In this document: positions 1 to 13,475 of the stretch, one piece after another
Layout: each line of letters opens with the position of its first letter
Position numbering within the stretch: position 1 is the stretch's first letter
DNA from: Amblyornis subalaris
Lineage: Eukaryota; Chordata; Aves; Passeriformes; Ptilonorhynchidae
Assembly (NCBI GenBank): GCA_018881555.1
Contig: JACAXG010000009.1
Location: 11,055,613 to 11,119,612 of the forward strand
Length of the DNA: 64,000 nucleotides
Direction of reading: 5' to 3'
Translations under genes and position numbers: made by a program
The notes under the pieces: model-generated
What the model saw: only the letters and a program-made list of their open reading frames with translations
Databases searched by the model: none
What the model was told of the DNA's origin: nothing

Positions 1-2714
1 TTCAGGGATGCCCTGCTTCATTCTATTTGTCGGGCAAGTAAAACTTCCAGAATCAGAGAGAATTAAAAAAACCCATTGCAGGCCATGTCCAAGTTTGGTA
101 GGACAAAGATTTGTTTGAGAGCAGGATTTACAGAACTGTGATTCCCCGTTTATAAAAAGCCATTTACAAATGTATAGTTATTACACTGTACATGTATTTA
201 AACACCAGAATGACCCTCCTGGTTCAAAGCAAGCAAGTGTCCATGCAGCCCTTTGCCTTGTCTCCAGTTGCAGCTGCTCCCTGATCTATCCATGATTTTG
301 GGGTGAGGCAGCTCAGGGGAACATGGGCACAGATTGTCTTAGTAGAGATGGGGTTTGTTAAGACCAATTTGAACATGAGAAAAAGCTTGAAAAGTAGCTC
401 CAGCCTGACAGACACATATCTTGGAAATCTGGAAAAAATACAAGACTGATGTACCACAAGGGGACATAGTGCAAATGAGAATCACTCCATTAACCTCTGG
501 TATGCAGGGCCATTTTTGCTTAATTAATCAAGTTACTATCCTAGTCCCCCTAACTGTGTAAATTTTTAATCTGATTTTCACAAAGTAATAAATATTTATT
601 TTAAGTGGTTATTCAATTATATATTAGATTAATATTTAATCAGTGAGTTTATTGCCTTTGAAAGAAAAAAACAAAGGGCAAAATAACTCCTAATATAGTT
701 TGAAACCTCTAAACAGCAATTAACGTATTTTCCTAGCTCGTTTACAGCTATCTAAGAAATTGCAGCTAATTGCTGCTGTTACTATTCCCAAGTGACTAGC
801 AGCTCACTACACAGAAAAACAACTAAGTGTGTCTGATGGAAAACATTTTTCACATATTGTGCATTCTTGTAACTGATAATTTTTCAAAGAAATGCTTTGG
901 TATAAATAAGGCCATTTCCAAGCTGTGGCTGCAGAAAAGAGACACTACTCAGAAGTCTAGCTTGAAAATTATCATTTTATATTCCACACACTTAAAAAAA
1001 AAAAATAAATTGCTGGGCAAAACTTCTTTCCTCCTAAAAGAGATTTCCTATTACTTAAGAAATAAGATAAATTTTGGTCTTCTCTTTTACTGGCAGTTTT
1101 GTGATATACCCTATAAGGCATATCATAATCCCTTTAAAAGAAAACCTGAAGCCGCACTGCAAAAGTTATAGGCACATCTCGCAAATGTCATTCTTGCATT
1201 TTCTTCTCTGCCTGTTTTGGAGGGAGGACACTTAAACTTAATTTTTTTTTGGAAAGCTAACCTTTCTTCACATCTGGCCTTTTTCCTTCTGAATGGAAAG
1301 AAAAATGCAAGAAAGAAAAAGACTACTGATATGATCTACTAAAATTGCACACTCTCATTGTACATCAATATTTTAAACACATTAATTCCTATTGAAATAA
1401 GGTCTGGTCAGGTTTTAATCTTAACTATTTTCCTTCCACACACCAAATTGTAAGTATTGTCAGTCATATGCAGAAACTGCGGCTAGATCACAAAAGACAA
1501 ACTGCCTGTTCTTTGAAGACGTGAAAGATATCTGAAGCTATGAAGAAATAAATAAATAAGGAATTCTAGACCTAAATAGTAATACTGGACAAATATCAAA
1601 CATAGACGAGTTCATATGAATATTTAAGGAGTAATATTTTAGAAAATGAAGAACACATAAAACCAGGAAAAAAGGAAGAATTTTGCAACCTTCAAGTATG
1701 GTATGTGGCAAAATCTACTGTGAGGCCATGGAAGTCTTATCTGAAAATTCAGGATATGGAGTTCTATGCTTCCAAGATGGTTGTAACTCTGAGTGATTTA
1801 CTTCATGGTCATTAAGCAATTGCTCAGCATGTCTTGGATAAACAGTGATTTATGACAACACAGAAATCCTAAATGTTTTCAACTGGCAAAAGTGCATATC
1901 TTGCTCTCCAGAAATACTTGTACAATAGCCAGAAAAAGTCTTGTTAGTGTAATTAAAAGACTGATTATGTATTTCAGTATTTATTTATACTCCTGTGGGT
2001 ATTTCTTAAAGAACAGTTGCGTGTACTTCCCACTCATCTCTTCCTCTCACATAGGATTCTAGATTTGCAAGAAAATTTTATGGCTTTTACTATAAACTTA
2101 AAACTCAAAATCTGTACATAGGATCTGACAAAAAGCAGACACTAGTGACATTTTTCACTAGTGTGCCATTGGTCTGCTTGGAAAAGTGTCACTGATAGGT
2201 CTAAATGCTGCCATTTTGCAAGCAGTTTTGCTTCCATAAAAATGAAAGAGAAATGTAATCAAAATGACATTGTCTGTTTTCTTTAGAGTTCTGTTTGTTC
2301 TACAGTTGTAACTAGGAATGAAAAGTGAGTATCAGTATTTCAAACATCAGTGCTGAAGGACTAATTTTGATTATGCTAAAGACACAGAAATGCTGAGAAA
2401 AGAAGTTTTAATCACATCTTTAAGTGAAAATTAACAACTGCAATTCTGACCTGAGAGAAAATAGCCATTTGAATACTTTAGGGATGTAACTGAAATTCCA
2501 GTGAGTTAAAAGGAACTTTCCCATTGATTTCCTTTAGCTTTGAGCTGGACCTTTAATTAATAGAATTGTGGACTCTCTCTCTCTCCCTTTTTGTGAAAAA
2601 GAACTAACATGAAGGCACTAGTCCTTAAGACATGAACTAAGAAATTTATTTTTTCCAAGGTGAATCCAGAAGCAAAATTTTCATCTTGCCATTGAAATAT
2701 AATAGAATACTCAC
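1..2714. other. ANO4 intron 7 (partial)
   Basis: The stretch begins with the exon 7 donor (gtgagt on the minus strand) and runs off the left edge. It is AT-rich and contains only short runs: a T-rich tract near 1240, A-rich runs near 990, and a CT-rich run at 2573-2586. I see no exon, repeat family or RNA gene. I looked for the next expected ANO4 peptide and did not find it. Open frames here carry no recognisable protein. Confidence 0.7.
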
Positions 2715-2846
2715 TGATGGATCCTTTGCTGGCTGAATGGAGCAGTATAGCAGTCATTCTCCTCCAGATCTGGCAGTGTTTCCTTGTCCAGTTTCATTGG
2801 CTTTCTGGGTAACCATCCTCGGAACCTGCTTATCTGTTTCTCGATC
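2715..2846 (-). CDS. ANO4: ANO4 coding exon 7 (residues 208-251 plus two bases)
   Basis: The 132-nt exon completes an Arg codon and encodes IEKQISRFRGWLPRKP, then MKLDKETLPDLEENDCYTAPF, SQQRIH and the first two bases of a His codon (phase 2). The acceptor is ATGTGCTGCAG and the donor CATCA|gtgagt. LPDLEENDCYTAPFS is a near-invariant ANO3/ANO4 signature at the end of the dimerisation domain, just before the segment leading to the first transmembrane helix. Compared with human ANO4 I see conservative changes only (for example Glu for Asp after RI). The exon is open in frame throughout. It is the last ANO4 exon in the window. Confidence 0.97.
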
Positions 2847-5800
2847 CTGCAGCACATGATAAGTATAAGCATTTGAGATAACAGATTTTTTCACTACATT
2901 ATGAAGCACATGTTGTCAAACCAGGCCACTTAATATTTACAACTAGAATGGTGCAACGTCTTTTGACTTTTTTTGAGGCAGACCAAATTATACACGCTGA
3001 CCTTGATTATTAATAACCAGCTTTCAGCAGAAAAGCATCTTATTTTGTCCCAACAGAAAGGCGACGCTGATGGTACATGCTGCTATAAATCTTGTTAAAC
3101 CCAGTGAACACTTGGCGTATCTCTAAACCTTTATTTCTCAGATTTTCCGTTAGTTTAAGTTTCAGGCTTTATTGACATTAGATTTCAGACATCTAAACAC
3201 TGGAACAGTGGAGACTGTGGCAGAGATTTTTGGCAGCTAAACCCCAGGAAGTTACATCCCATTACTACTCCTTGTACAGATTCTTACCTTAAAATTGATG
3301 TTATTAAAAAATAGGCTATTTTGTTCATTTTGTTCAATTCTAGTTTCTTGCAATACTACAACCTCCATGAAACCAGAACACTGGGTGTATAGCCTAACAG
3401 GTGACTGCTATGCAGATTCTTACATTTGGAAGGTAAAAGCAAACAAATGATTGAGCTGGAGACAGGGCAGATTTAACTACAAGTGCATTCATGCAAAGAT
3501 ACACAGTGAAATGAAGGAGAATCAGAGCTGGTTGGAGAAGGCAATCTAAACCAAATTCAAATCCACACTAGAATGTTATAGTGAAAAACACCTAAGAAAG
3601 CTGAGATAAGTCTAGCACAATGAGCCCTGCTCTCTCAGGAGTTCCTAACAACTTCAAGTCCTAATCATTGATCTCTGGCTGCAAAAATCAAAGACTACAG
3701 ATTATGAAGTATAAGTAACGCTTCAGTCACTGGATGAACATTTCCACAAGTGGAGCTAAAGGGCAAGGATCGACTTGCTTTGAACTTAAAGTTCAGTTCT
3801 GAATGAAGCTCAAGGACTGGAAATGTGTGTGTGGGGGGGAGTGTTTTTGTGTTGTTTTTTTTTTTTCTTTTGACAGAGCCAGCACAATAACTCTATGACC
3901 AGCAGATGCTGACAGCTCTGCACGGCCAGCTTGAGGGAGGAAAACCTTCTGCCATCAGGTATGTTTATCTTGCATAAGAAAGCTAATACTCAAATGTACC
4001 AAACATGGGTACATTTCAAAATTTTAACTAAATCAGCTGTACCTCTTTTGGTTCCATTTGTGCATTTTCGGTCTGGAAGAGCATGATGGGGGGGTTGGAT
4101 GTTGCATGTGTGTGCAAATTCATCATCAGGACTGTTTGGAAAAACTAATATGTATGTAAAAGTAATATAAGGTTTACACTAAATTAATCATAAACTCTCC
4201 ATGGGCAGTGTTTGCACTGACCCAGCAGTTTGGAGCACAGGAGGATGTAGTTTGCAAGTGTCTGTGCTGAGTACAGGTGAGATGTCAGATCTCAGGGCTC
4301 TAAAGGGCCTGACCAATTGTAACTCTCCAGCTGCAGCATCCAACCTGACAACCTCGAGCTAGTCGGTGTAGCCACTGATAGGAATGCCAAGAGAAAGTAA
4401 GTTCTCTACAGAGGAAATCCCTGTCTTTTGGCCCCCGTTTTTTCCTCTGTAAATTCCATAATCTCTGTGTTACTGTATATACAACAGGCTTAGTGTGTCT
4501 GGGTATGGAAAAGGGAGGAAGAATCAGGAAGAGGGTTTTTCTAAATATCCTGTTCCATTCTTGTTAATTAAACTCGTTTGAATTCTCTAAGCTATTAACA
4601 CCCTTGTCAGTCTGCAATCCTTTCCCATTCATGCTGCAAGTCAATGTGCACACTTGAGATACTGCCTGCTGCAGGTTTATCACACCACACAAGCACAGCG
4701 CAAAGGGACTGAGTGCTTTCCCCACTTAACAGCAATGCATTATTCATGCTGGCTTCTCACTGAGTGTATCCAGAATCTGAGTGGTTTGCCATTCCCAAGA
4801 CTCAGATTACTTGGCATGCTCAGCGAACCTGCTGGCAAAACGGGTCTGAGAAGGTTGCAAAATCTTACTGCAAAGCACAGAACATGCAGTACAGCCTTGT
4901 GCAGGGAGAACAACCATCCTAGTTATCTCCTTGGAAAAGAAAAATGATCAAATTTTTAAATTTCCTCCAGCTCACTCCAACTGTGCCATTAGTCAGAAGT
5001 GCAGGCCTTGTACTCTACAGGAGCATCTCTCAAAAGGAAAAAGCTGAAAGAGTGGTGTTGGTGCTAACAAACACAGACACACAGTGTTAAAAATCTACTA
5101 TTTTTTATCACTTCTTCAAGACTAATCCATGCCTCATTTTCCCTTATGGAGAAGCATACATACTCAGCTAAATAGGGGAATGGTGTTTGGAAAGCAGTGT
5201 GACCTACACAGGAACAATAGGGTGCATGGAGTGATGAAGAGGTAGCTACTGCACACAGTGTCTCAAAGGCAGAGACTCTTCCACTTCAATCCTGCCCTTG
5301 CTCTCCGAATCTAGTCTTTACTCAGTACCCTCTTTCTAAAGACACCTATTGTGTTTAACTCACACAAAAGGTTTCTCAAATAATTTCAAAGAAACTGTTT
5401 TCTCACTGTAAAGTGGGGTAGGAATGGAATAATTTTTCAAAGGAAAGAGACAGTTAGGAAAATTACAAGAAGTTTTGAACTGAGACTGATTTTTGTCTGT
5501 GGGTCAGCTTTCATAGAACCTTATGTATACTGTAGTGCTAGATATTGCATTCATTTAGTTTTTAACCACGATGCAGGTGCTGTATAAGTATCTGATATGC
5601 CTCCTTTCCTCTAAAGTACGTTAGGGGAGTTTTGTTATTTGAAGTTTTGAGATCACTAGAATTTTTCAGACAGAAAATTCAAGTCAGGTTGACAAGTTGC
5701 AAGAGACATGCTTTGGGCTTTTTCTTGTGTCAAAACTCCTCTCTAAAATAAATTTTTCCCAAAAGTCAATATGATATTTGTATTACCCCAAAAAATGGAT

Positions 5801-7264
5801 GAAGCCTTCAAGTATTTGTAATCTACACTGAACTAGGAGTAGAGGAAATAGATACTTTTATTGAAGTATATCTCAGTTTCATGTAAGTGAAAACAAAGCT
5901 GAATATGTTTTCTTTTTCTCCCTGGGGCTATTCAGTTATAGCTTTTCTGCTTTAAGTAGCTGTTCTTCACCTACTCCTTCCTATCTATTGCTTTATTCAA
6001 AGCAGCCATGTCTTCTTGAAAGTCAAGACAAATTCCAAAGTTAACAGCCACTATAGTATCTATTGTAAGGTGGGAATGGAAAGGGGGGGAGCATCAACAA
6101 GTTTTAGAAGATTAGTGTGCATCTATCAACCTGTGCTAAAGAGGAAAAATGTCTCAACTCCACAAAGTGCTCACTGGGTGCTTACTAATATGAAAAGGCA
6201 AATACTATAATTTGATAGCAATGCTGGTACTGTCAAGTCTCCAGCACACTGTCGCGTAATTTAATATGCAGAATGCTTTTTAATATGGTCATACAGCAGA
6301 GTGATCATCCCATGGATGTAAATGTAATGACATTATCTGCAAAGTGGTATGACTGTTTACTCCAAAATGCAGATTTTTCAAATTTAATTTTTCTCTCTTA
6401 TAGGTTCTTGGGAATATTTCCACTGACCTTAGTAAATCAGTAAATCAGCTGCTAGACCCCTTTGAAAACTGCATCAACAGTACCGTGGCATTAAATATGT
6501 ATTATGTATATATATGATTAAATATATGATTAAATATATCTATATGTATGTATGTATGTATGTATATGATCTGGTTTTTGCCAAGGCTGTATAATTTTTA
6601 GGCATTTTGGAGGTATTTTCATTTAATTTTCCAAGGTATCAAAAAGGAAGTGCAAACTGCAGCAGGGAAAGAGTTTCATTACATCGAGTCAGACATAAAC
6701 TGGGCATCAAGCATAACCTTAAAGCTATTTAATAATTGAATGAAAGCACTTCAAAGATTCTTGGAAAATACACATCTCTCAAGCTCGGTTCATTGCTTTC
6801 CTATCTACCAAAAAAGTACTAAGCATCCCCACAGAGGAAGCAATAAATAAATAATACCATCACTATTACAAGTAAGCAAGGTGCATGGAAATGAAAAAAC
6901 CCTTGTACCTGTGGTACTCTAACCCCAAGAAACTCCCTAACAAGCTATATGGAGAGAAAGAGATACAGCGTTTGCACTAGCATACTTCTACTTCTTTAAA
7001 GACTCCATCAATTGCAAAATATTTCCTTACTACTAAAAAAGACATCACTGATAAAATTAACTGCTTCTTTCACATTGTGGCTGCCTTAAAAATGCAACTT
7101 CTTTTTTTAAATTTTTTTTGCAGATGTTGCAGTGTGTAATCACTCCCTTCACCCTTCCTACAAACACAACTAATAAACTTTTCCTTCCAGCTTGACTTTA
7201 ACCATTATTTTGGTTATTGGGTCCAAATGAACATAAACTGGACTGGCATAAGAATTGTACTCAC
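2847..7264. other. ANO4 intron 6
   Basis: A 4.4-kb intron between exons 6 and 7 with GT-AG ends. It contains a G-run and T-tract near 3830-3868 and an AT-rich microsatellite at about 6496-6567. No coding exon, transposon or RNA gene was recognised. A 97-residue open frame at 4654-4947 on the plus strand resembles nothing I know and is treated as chance. Confidence 0.7.
6496..6567 (+). repeat. AT-rich microsatellite ending in (TATG)n
   Basis: An imperfect TATA/TTAAATATATGA stretch is followed by about five TATG units (6543-6567), in intron 6. Confidence 0.9.
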
Positions 7265-7309
7265 CTATTCATGAACTTGTATCGGCGATGCAGGTAATAG
7301 ATTTTTCTC
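7265..7309 (-). CDS. ANO4: ANO4 coding exon 6, 45-nt small exon (residues 193-207 plus two bases)
   Basis: This very short exon encodes the remainder of a split Arg, then RKIYYLHRRYKFMN, and the first two bases of another Arg codon (phase 2 to 2). The acceptor is TTGCTGTTCTTCCAG and the donor AATAG|gtgagt. It matches the R-R-K-I-Y-Y-L-x-R-R-Y-K-F-M segment of ANO4, with His where human has Pro and Asn where human has Ser. The segment is strongly basic and aromatic and links the two halves of the N-terminal domain. Its length divides by three, so skipping would remove 15 residues without changing frame. It is too short to be found by ORF length alone. Confidence 0.96.
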   Translation of the reverse strand, partial: EKNLLPASPIQVHE

Positions 7310-10300
7310 CTGGAAGAACAGCAAAAATGAAGCCAGTCGAGAAGAAAACCCATCGTCAGTTACAGTATGAACTAGCAAGGAAGGAAAGGAGATTGAAGAC
7401 AGAAGCCTGTAAGAGGTGGAGGAAGAGACTAAAAGAGAGATTAACAGAACTGTCACAGGAAGCCACACAGACAGCGGTGGCATTTGAACTGCCAGAAGAT
7501 CATCATTTTCCTATTGTCTCCTCCTTTTCTGCTATTTGTCATGTGTGAAAGATGGGGATCCAAAGATGTTTCTATTTCAGAGAAGTCCATATACTGTTGC
7601 AGGAATTCTATAGGACTGACGCAAATGTGGATAAATTATCTGACATCTACTAGTGAATTATTAAAGCTGCATTTGGTGAAACACAAGGGAAAATCGCTTA
7701 GAAAAGCCAGGAAAGCTGTACCTTATGCTGCAATATGCTGTAACACATGCAGTACCAAGCGGGATCANTGATTGCTCTTGGGATAACATCCCTTGAAACA
7801 GCATATAGGCTACACAAGCAAATGCACATGTGCTCAGCACCCCACCAAGTGTGCGGCCACTCCCTTTGCCCCTCATACAGGCACAGCTGATTTCTGTTGT
7901 CAGTGCCATAAGCTGTATGTGAGAGCATGTGATGAGCAAGTGAGCAGACAAGGGGACACGAGCAGACACATGCTGAACCCACTCTCAGCCTGCTTTCTCA
8001 CCAGCCCTGCAGTGCAGAGCAGCCCCTAACCATCACGTGTAGATCCAGGACAGGGAGTCCACCTCCTACCCCACTCCCTTGCTGGCAGCTCTTTTTCTTT
8101 TCATACATGCCTGTAATACCACAGCTGTCAGGGTTTGACACATTGCCTTCAGCACAGAGATCACATCTTCATGAGAGTTAAGAAACTCTGAGGACTCTTA
8201 AGTGTGGATTTGGGGCTGATACTTCTTACTGGAAGATTTGGGTGCCTGCCTGAACTCTGATTTCCTCCTCCAGAGACTGACTTTGTCATCCACTGAAGGT
8301 CATTGCTAAATCAAGGTGGTTTCTGTGTATTCTGACAGGTTCCACTGCGTAATACTGAACTGTACCACTTCTGGAAAATGAAGGGTTACACCACACGTGT
8401 TCTGAATATTGGTGTACACTAGATATAGTGTAGGAATGCTGTTAGTTCCTTGGAAGCAAGTCCTCTAAATAAGACAGCACTGATGCTTTATAAATTACAG
8501 AAAAAAATTGGTTAGCATTCCTGGTTAATTTTCAGAACTTTTTGACATTATTTTTGCTATCTGAGTGCATATTGTGCGGATGAAGTAAAATTTTCAAAAG
8601 TATTTCATGTTGGCCAGCCTTCTTTGGATAGTTTTATTTATCTTGCTCTACTCAGTAGGAGCAGAGACAGGTCCAAGCTAAGTGTTTCTGAAGATGCCAT
8701 CCACTTCTTGATTTTGCTTCAAATATTCAGAGATATCCACCGTTTTGGCACTCTTGCTTTGAAACAACAAGGATTTCATTCACTGATGCAGGGACCTTGC
8801 ACAATTCCAGCCTGAAATATCAGGAGCAATAAGCAATCAGCAAGGGTTTAGACAAAGGCATCTGGAAACACGCCATCTAGACTTGTGGACATTTTGTAAA
8901 ATTTTTTTAAAAGGGTAAACAGTACTGTTGCTGTTCAAATAAAACTAAAGAGCCTGCCCAGCAGTCATTATTGAATCACCATGATTTCCTCTTAACAATG
9001 CTGCAATAATTCTCTCTCTGTGGATGTGGAAAGAATGAAGCCATGATCCTAAAGCAGGTCAAGAAACTCTTAGTATTTTCAAAGCTTTCTATATAATCTG
9101 TACGTCACCTACTTTGCTATCTGCTGAGTGGTCAGGAAAGAACACGTTACTCTGTCACTAAAATCAGAGTTCCTGGTGTATTTCTAAATCATGAAACTGT
9201 ACTCTGCTGCTGGAGCGTGTCCATCTCAAGAAATGCCACAGAAGTCAAAAGAGGCATGCTTTTGGCCTAATCAATTGTTTCTATGGCTAGAAGGCTTTTA
9301 AAAAGAATATTACTATCCTGCAATGACTCGCGATTGCTTTTAGAATTTTCTCTTTGGCACTAAAATCACAAGGAAGAACAGTTGAAGATTTGCTGTGAAA
9401 GGGAAAACAAAATAAATACAAAATAAGCCTGCAATTTTGTCATTCATATGTATCCATTTTCCCATATGAATTCTATACTCCTACAGGTTGTCTCATACCA
9501 GAGGCATTTTTCATTCTTAGGTAAGAAAAAAACAGAAGGAATCCTACAAGGGTACCAGCTCGCTAGTTGCATATTCTGGGTCTCATCCTTTTCTTGTTCA
9601 GGAGTAATTCCATTAAAATCAATGGAGCTTTAATTACAAACCCTGCTAATTGAAAGAAGAATCAAGGCCTCTCTTTTCATGGGTTTGGTCAGTTACAGTG
9701 GAAATCTTCATGCTACTTTAACAGTTCTGATAACCAGAAGAGTTAAAACAATATTTTACACAGAAAATTTCATAGCCCAACATGCAAATAATATTAAATT
9801 AATTATAAAAATAATCTGAATCTCAATGTGGAATTAGTCTGGTTATTCAGTAGCATTTAATATAAGTTCTCTATTTTCTCCACTGAAAAAACCATTTATA
9901 GTTTAAATTGTTTTTCTATTAGATGGGATACTTATTTATACTTATTTATGGGATACTAATTACACACTATACAAGCGATTTACAGGTGCATACCAGATAC
10001 GTCAAACAGACATGCACTTTCTGTGCTGCCTTACGTACCTGGATCTTCTTGACCTCCCATTGATTTCAATGAAATGTCCATTTAAAAAACAGCAGCGCAC
10101 AAGTATGCAGGGGGCTCCAGCATTGAAGGGGTTAAAGGGCCTAAGGACAGAACACCCCATGAAAACAGCTGCACTGCTACAGCTCATCTTAATCTCAAAC
10201 CAGTATTGTACTGAAATTGTAGGCTTTAACAAGAAACAGCAATGAATGTGGTATCTAAGGTACCCCATTTATATTTTCTAAAGATGAGTGGTATCTTACA

Positions 10301-10396
10301 GAAGAGCTTTTCCATGGGCATTTTGGTGTTATTATCGCATTAACTTTACAGTATAGTGTGGCTTTGGAGGTTGAGACAAAATATAACTACACCTAC
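7310..10396. other. ANO4 intron 5
   Basis: A 3.1-kb intron. The first 250 bases next to exon 6 are purine-rich on the plus strand. The segment around 7700-8100 is somewhat richer in GC and CA/TG than its surroundings and holds one N at 7767, but it matches no repeat I recognise. No other gene is visible. Confidence 0.65.
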
Positions 10397-10497
10397 CTGA
10401 AAGGCATTCTTACATTCATTAGTTCAGCATATTTGCCCAGGACCTCCCAAGGGGCATGCAGTTTCACAAAGATGATGTCACTGTTTGTTAGAGATGA
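10397..10497 (-). CDS. ANO4: ANO4 coding exon 5 (residues 160-192 plus two bases)
   Basis: The 101-nt exon begins in phase 0 with SSLTNSDIIFVKLHAP, continues WEVLGKYAELMNVRMPF, and ends with AG, the first two bases of an Arg codon (phase 2). The acceptor is TTTTCTTTTGCAG and the donor TTTCAG|gtaggt. The run of DIIFVKLHAPW followed by L.KYAE..N.RMPF is characteristic of ANO3 and ANO4; the SSLTNSD opening and the VLGKYAE wording favour ANO4. It forms the second part of the cytosolic dimerisation domain. It is separated from exon 4 by a 24.7-kb intron, the largest in the window. Confidence 0.97.
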
Positions 10498-11468
10498 CTG
10501 CAAAAGAAAAACAAAACAGCCACCAGGGCTTACTTTTTCAAGTAAAAAAAGAAAGAAATCATGGTCAGTGGTCAATGTGATGTGTCATCCTTCCCAATTC
10601 CTGAATCTTTCTCAAATGTGCAGTTCTATCAGTATTTTGTCAACACATTTTACTTCTGCTTTCCTGAAAACCATGCTCTGACTCTCTTCTGGCCTGCATT
10701 TGTGCTTCCTTTACATGGAAAAGAGGACATGGAGGGGAGACTGACGTGCCTCTATGGGTTAATTAAGTGTATATAGCATGAAGAGAACTTTGTGTAGGGC
10801 ATGCACCTCAGAATGGCTGTCACCTAACAGAAACCTGTCCGGCAAAGACCAGAGGATGTGCAGTAAGGAGGAGAAGAGGGGAAATTTAGCTCTGTTTGCA
10901 CTCAGAAGGAGACACAGTGCTTTACAAGAAAGCTACAGCAGGGTTGGCTGAAGCTGATGTTAGAACACAGAGAGCCACATGATAATACTGGAAGATGAAA
11001 TGTTCAAATTCTAATGAAAATTAATGAAATGTACATACAATACTGAAAATTACATACAGTACAGTTTTAGACAACCAAATGGATGGCACTCCAAGAAATG
11101 GGTAAAGGTGCACTTAGACAGAAAACCAGGCAAGAAAATTGTTAGCTTTGGGGATGATTTCCTAGTTTTTTAGACATTGCATTATATTCAATGTTGCTCA
11201 CATAAATTCTTGGTTAACACAACTTACTAAGAGTTCTTAAATCTAGTATTGTTTATCTGGAAACTATTGTGACTATATGGTGGGAGGCTGACATTCATAC
11301 TTTTTAAGCTCTCCCTCCACTATTCTGATAGATACTGAAATTATTGAAATTGCTATAGCATGTCCATGTCCTTAGAGCAGCTAAAACATTATTACAAGTT
11401 TGTGACATGATAGGAATGAAAGCTCCAACAGTCAATATATGATAGTCATACATGATTTTCTTTGACAT

Positions 11469-11487
11469 GTCAAAAAAAAAAAAAAAA
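11469..11487 (+). repeat. poly(A) run
   Basis: About 17 consecutive A. No recognisable retroposed sequence precedes it, so there is no support for a retrocopy. Confidence 0.85.
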
Positions 11488-12004
11488 GAACCTCAACTCA
11501 ATCACTATAGAGTTAACATTTTTTAAACAAATGTAATATTGGAAACATAATGGACAGAGAGAAATATTTGTACTCAAAATATTACTAGGCTGCATGAAAA
11601 AATCGATTTAGCATATAAAGGAATGAGTGACTTTCTGGTGCTGAAAACTGCAGAAAAAAATCCTCCTTCTTTGCTGATGAATTTCTGAAAAATATTTCAA
11701 TACTAAATGATACAACAGCAACAAAATGCCCCCAGGAGACTTGCCTCGGAGACTAAATGAATTCACTTGCACTCTTTCCATTGACTTTTATGGATTCTAA
11801 ATCAGGCTTTAATGATGTTTTTCTTTATAGGTACATTTCACAAATTAGCTTTTATTTTCCCATGAAGAAAATATCTACTTTAGCAAGTAGATACCACAAA
11901 ACCAAAACTAAATTCTTCTACTCTAAAAATTTCCTGCAAACTGCTCTCTCAAAGGTGAGGTTAAGTCAGCAGTGGATTGCCAATTTTGTCATAAACAGCT
12001 GGCA

Positions 12005-12027
12005 TTAAAAAACAAAACAAAACAAAA
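12005..12027 (+). repeat. (AAAAC)n run
   Basis: Three to four AAAAC units in intron 4. Confidence 0.8.
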
Positions 12028-12569
12028 TCCATCAAAACGCAAAAGAACCATCTAAGAAGCCCAATATTCAGAAAGAATCTACAGTACCGACACACCAATA
12101 AAAACTGAGAAATGAAGGAAATTTATTAAAAACAGCCTATAAACTTAGTGACGGCTGTTAAACAGGAAGCTAACAGGTATTTTCCAGCACATTGTAGTTT
12201 AAGGCATACTAGATATGGCAGCCAAACATGACTTGTGAAGATACTGTTTCATAAGCAAACCCTATCTAAATTTGGTATGTGTTGCATGTTTTCATGCAGA
12301 AACACGAAAAACTTCCAAATAGTTGTCACAATATTGGCGTTTAAAGAATATTTTTACTCAATATCTTGCAGTGTTAGCACATAAATATGTTTTCAAAATG
12401 GCAATCAGCTTTGCCAGAAGAAGATCTAACCAACAGAAAATCTAATCAAAATACATTTGGCAGGTTCAGTTATATTCAGAAAAAAAGAAATAATAATGCT
12501 AAATTATTAATATGAAAATCCATTTCTCTTGGGTTTGCTCATGTTAAGTGTTCATAAAGGAAAGTACTA

Positions 12570-12614
12570 AGCAAGGCTGAGAAAAGCAAGGCTGGGAAAA
12601 ACAAGACTGGAAAG
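12570..12614 (+). repeat. 15-bp tandem repeat, three degenerate copies
   Basis: Units AGCAAGGCTGAGAAA, AGCAAGGCTGGGAAA and AACAAGACTGGAAAG follow each other without gaps. Confidence 0.85.
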
Positions 12615-13314
12615 AGAATAACAAATCTAGATGGAGAACCAATTGAATGAAATGGCACATTTGCTTAATCAAAGGAGTAAACAGCTAATCAAAATATCTG
12701 GAAAAAAGATAGCGTGAAGACTGTCTTCGTTACAAAAATACTTCAGTGAATGGAATCTCCTAAACTCTCTTGGTTAGATTAGTATTTAGACACAGTATCC
12801 TTCATGTTATAAATGTTTCATTGAGAGTAGAGGAGCATTCTTCTATTGTAATTGACTTTCAAAGGTTGGCTCATTAAATGGTTTGGAGAAGTAAACTCAA
12901 TTTTACATTATGGGAACATGCAAACAAAAATCAATGTAACATTACTCTCCTTGGAAACTTAAATAAGACAACTATTGACATGAACAACCTGCTATAAAGT
13001 GATGTCCAGATGATGAAGAAAGAAAAACAGAGTAATCAAGGGGGCAAACAAACGAGATAAAACACTTAGCAAACACAGAAATGGAATAAATGTTTGGCAT
13101 TGACCTGTGGCGCCAGTGTCTATAGTTATCACCATGCAATAATTGTCAGGCCACCAATGTTCAAATAAATTGCTTGCTTTGAACTGATTTAGTGAGGAGG
13201 AATATCCATAACAGACCAGATTTTCTTCTGGTCATTAACAACATTCTTGCTGGTCTTCAAAACAGCGTAAACTCAGGGTGACAAGAGACTTACCAGAATC
13301 AGACAACTGTAGAC

Positions 13315-13475
13315 GCATCTAGGGTGGAAGGGACCTCTAGGGATCATCTGGGCTAAGCCTGTGGCTAAAGCAGGGCTAACTTAGGTCAGCCTGATCAGAC
13401 AGGGGCTTGTCCCATTGAGTACTGAATATCTCCACAGGCAGAGATTTCACAGCTTCTGGGCAACCCACTGACTGA
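13315..13475 (-). mobile_element. CR1 LINE fragment, 3' part
   Basis: The plus strand reads GGTGGAAGGGACCTCTAGGG, then ATCATCTGGGCTAAGCC, AAAGCAGGG, GAATATCTCCACAGGCAGAGA and TCTGGGCAACCC. This is the diagnostic order of the CR1 3' region read in reverse complement (GGAAGGGACCTC..GATCATCT..CAACCC..TGAATATCTCCA..GGGCA). The element is a diverged truncated tail on the minus strand. Confidence 0.85.

Noticed and set aside
7255..7548. Plus-strand frame of 97 codons rich in Lys, Arg and Glu, antisense to ANO4 exon 6
   Set aside because: The charged composition comes from a purine-rich intron stretch. The exon on the other strand explains the only conserved part.
11469..11487. Poly(A) run as the tail of a processed pseudogene
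   Set aside because: No coding similarity precedes it and no flanking direct repeat was seen.
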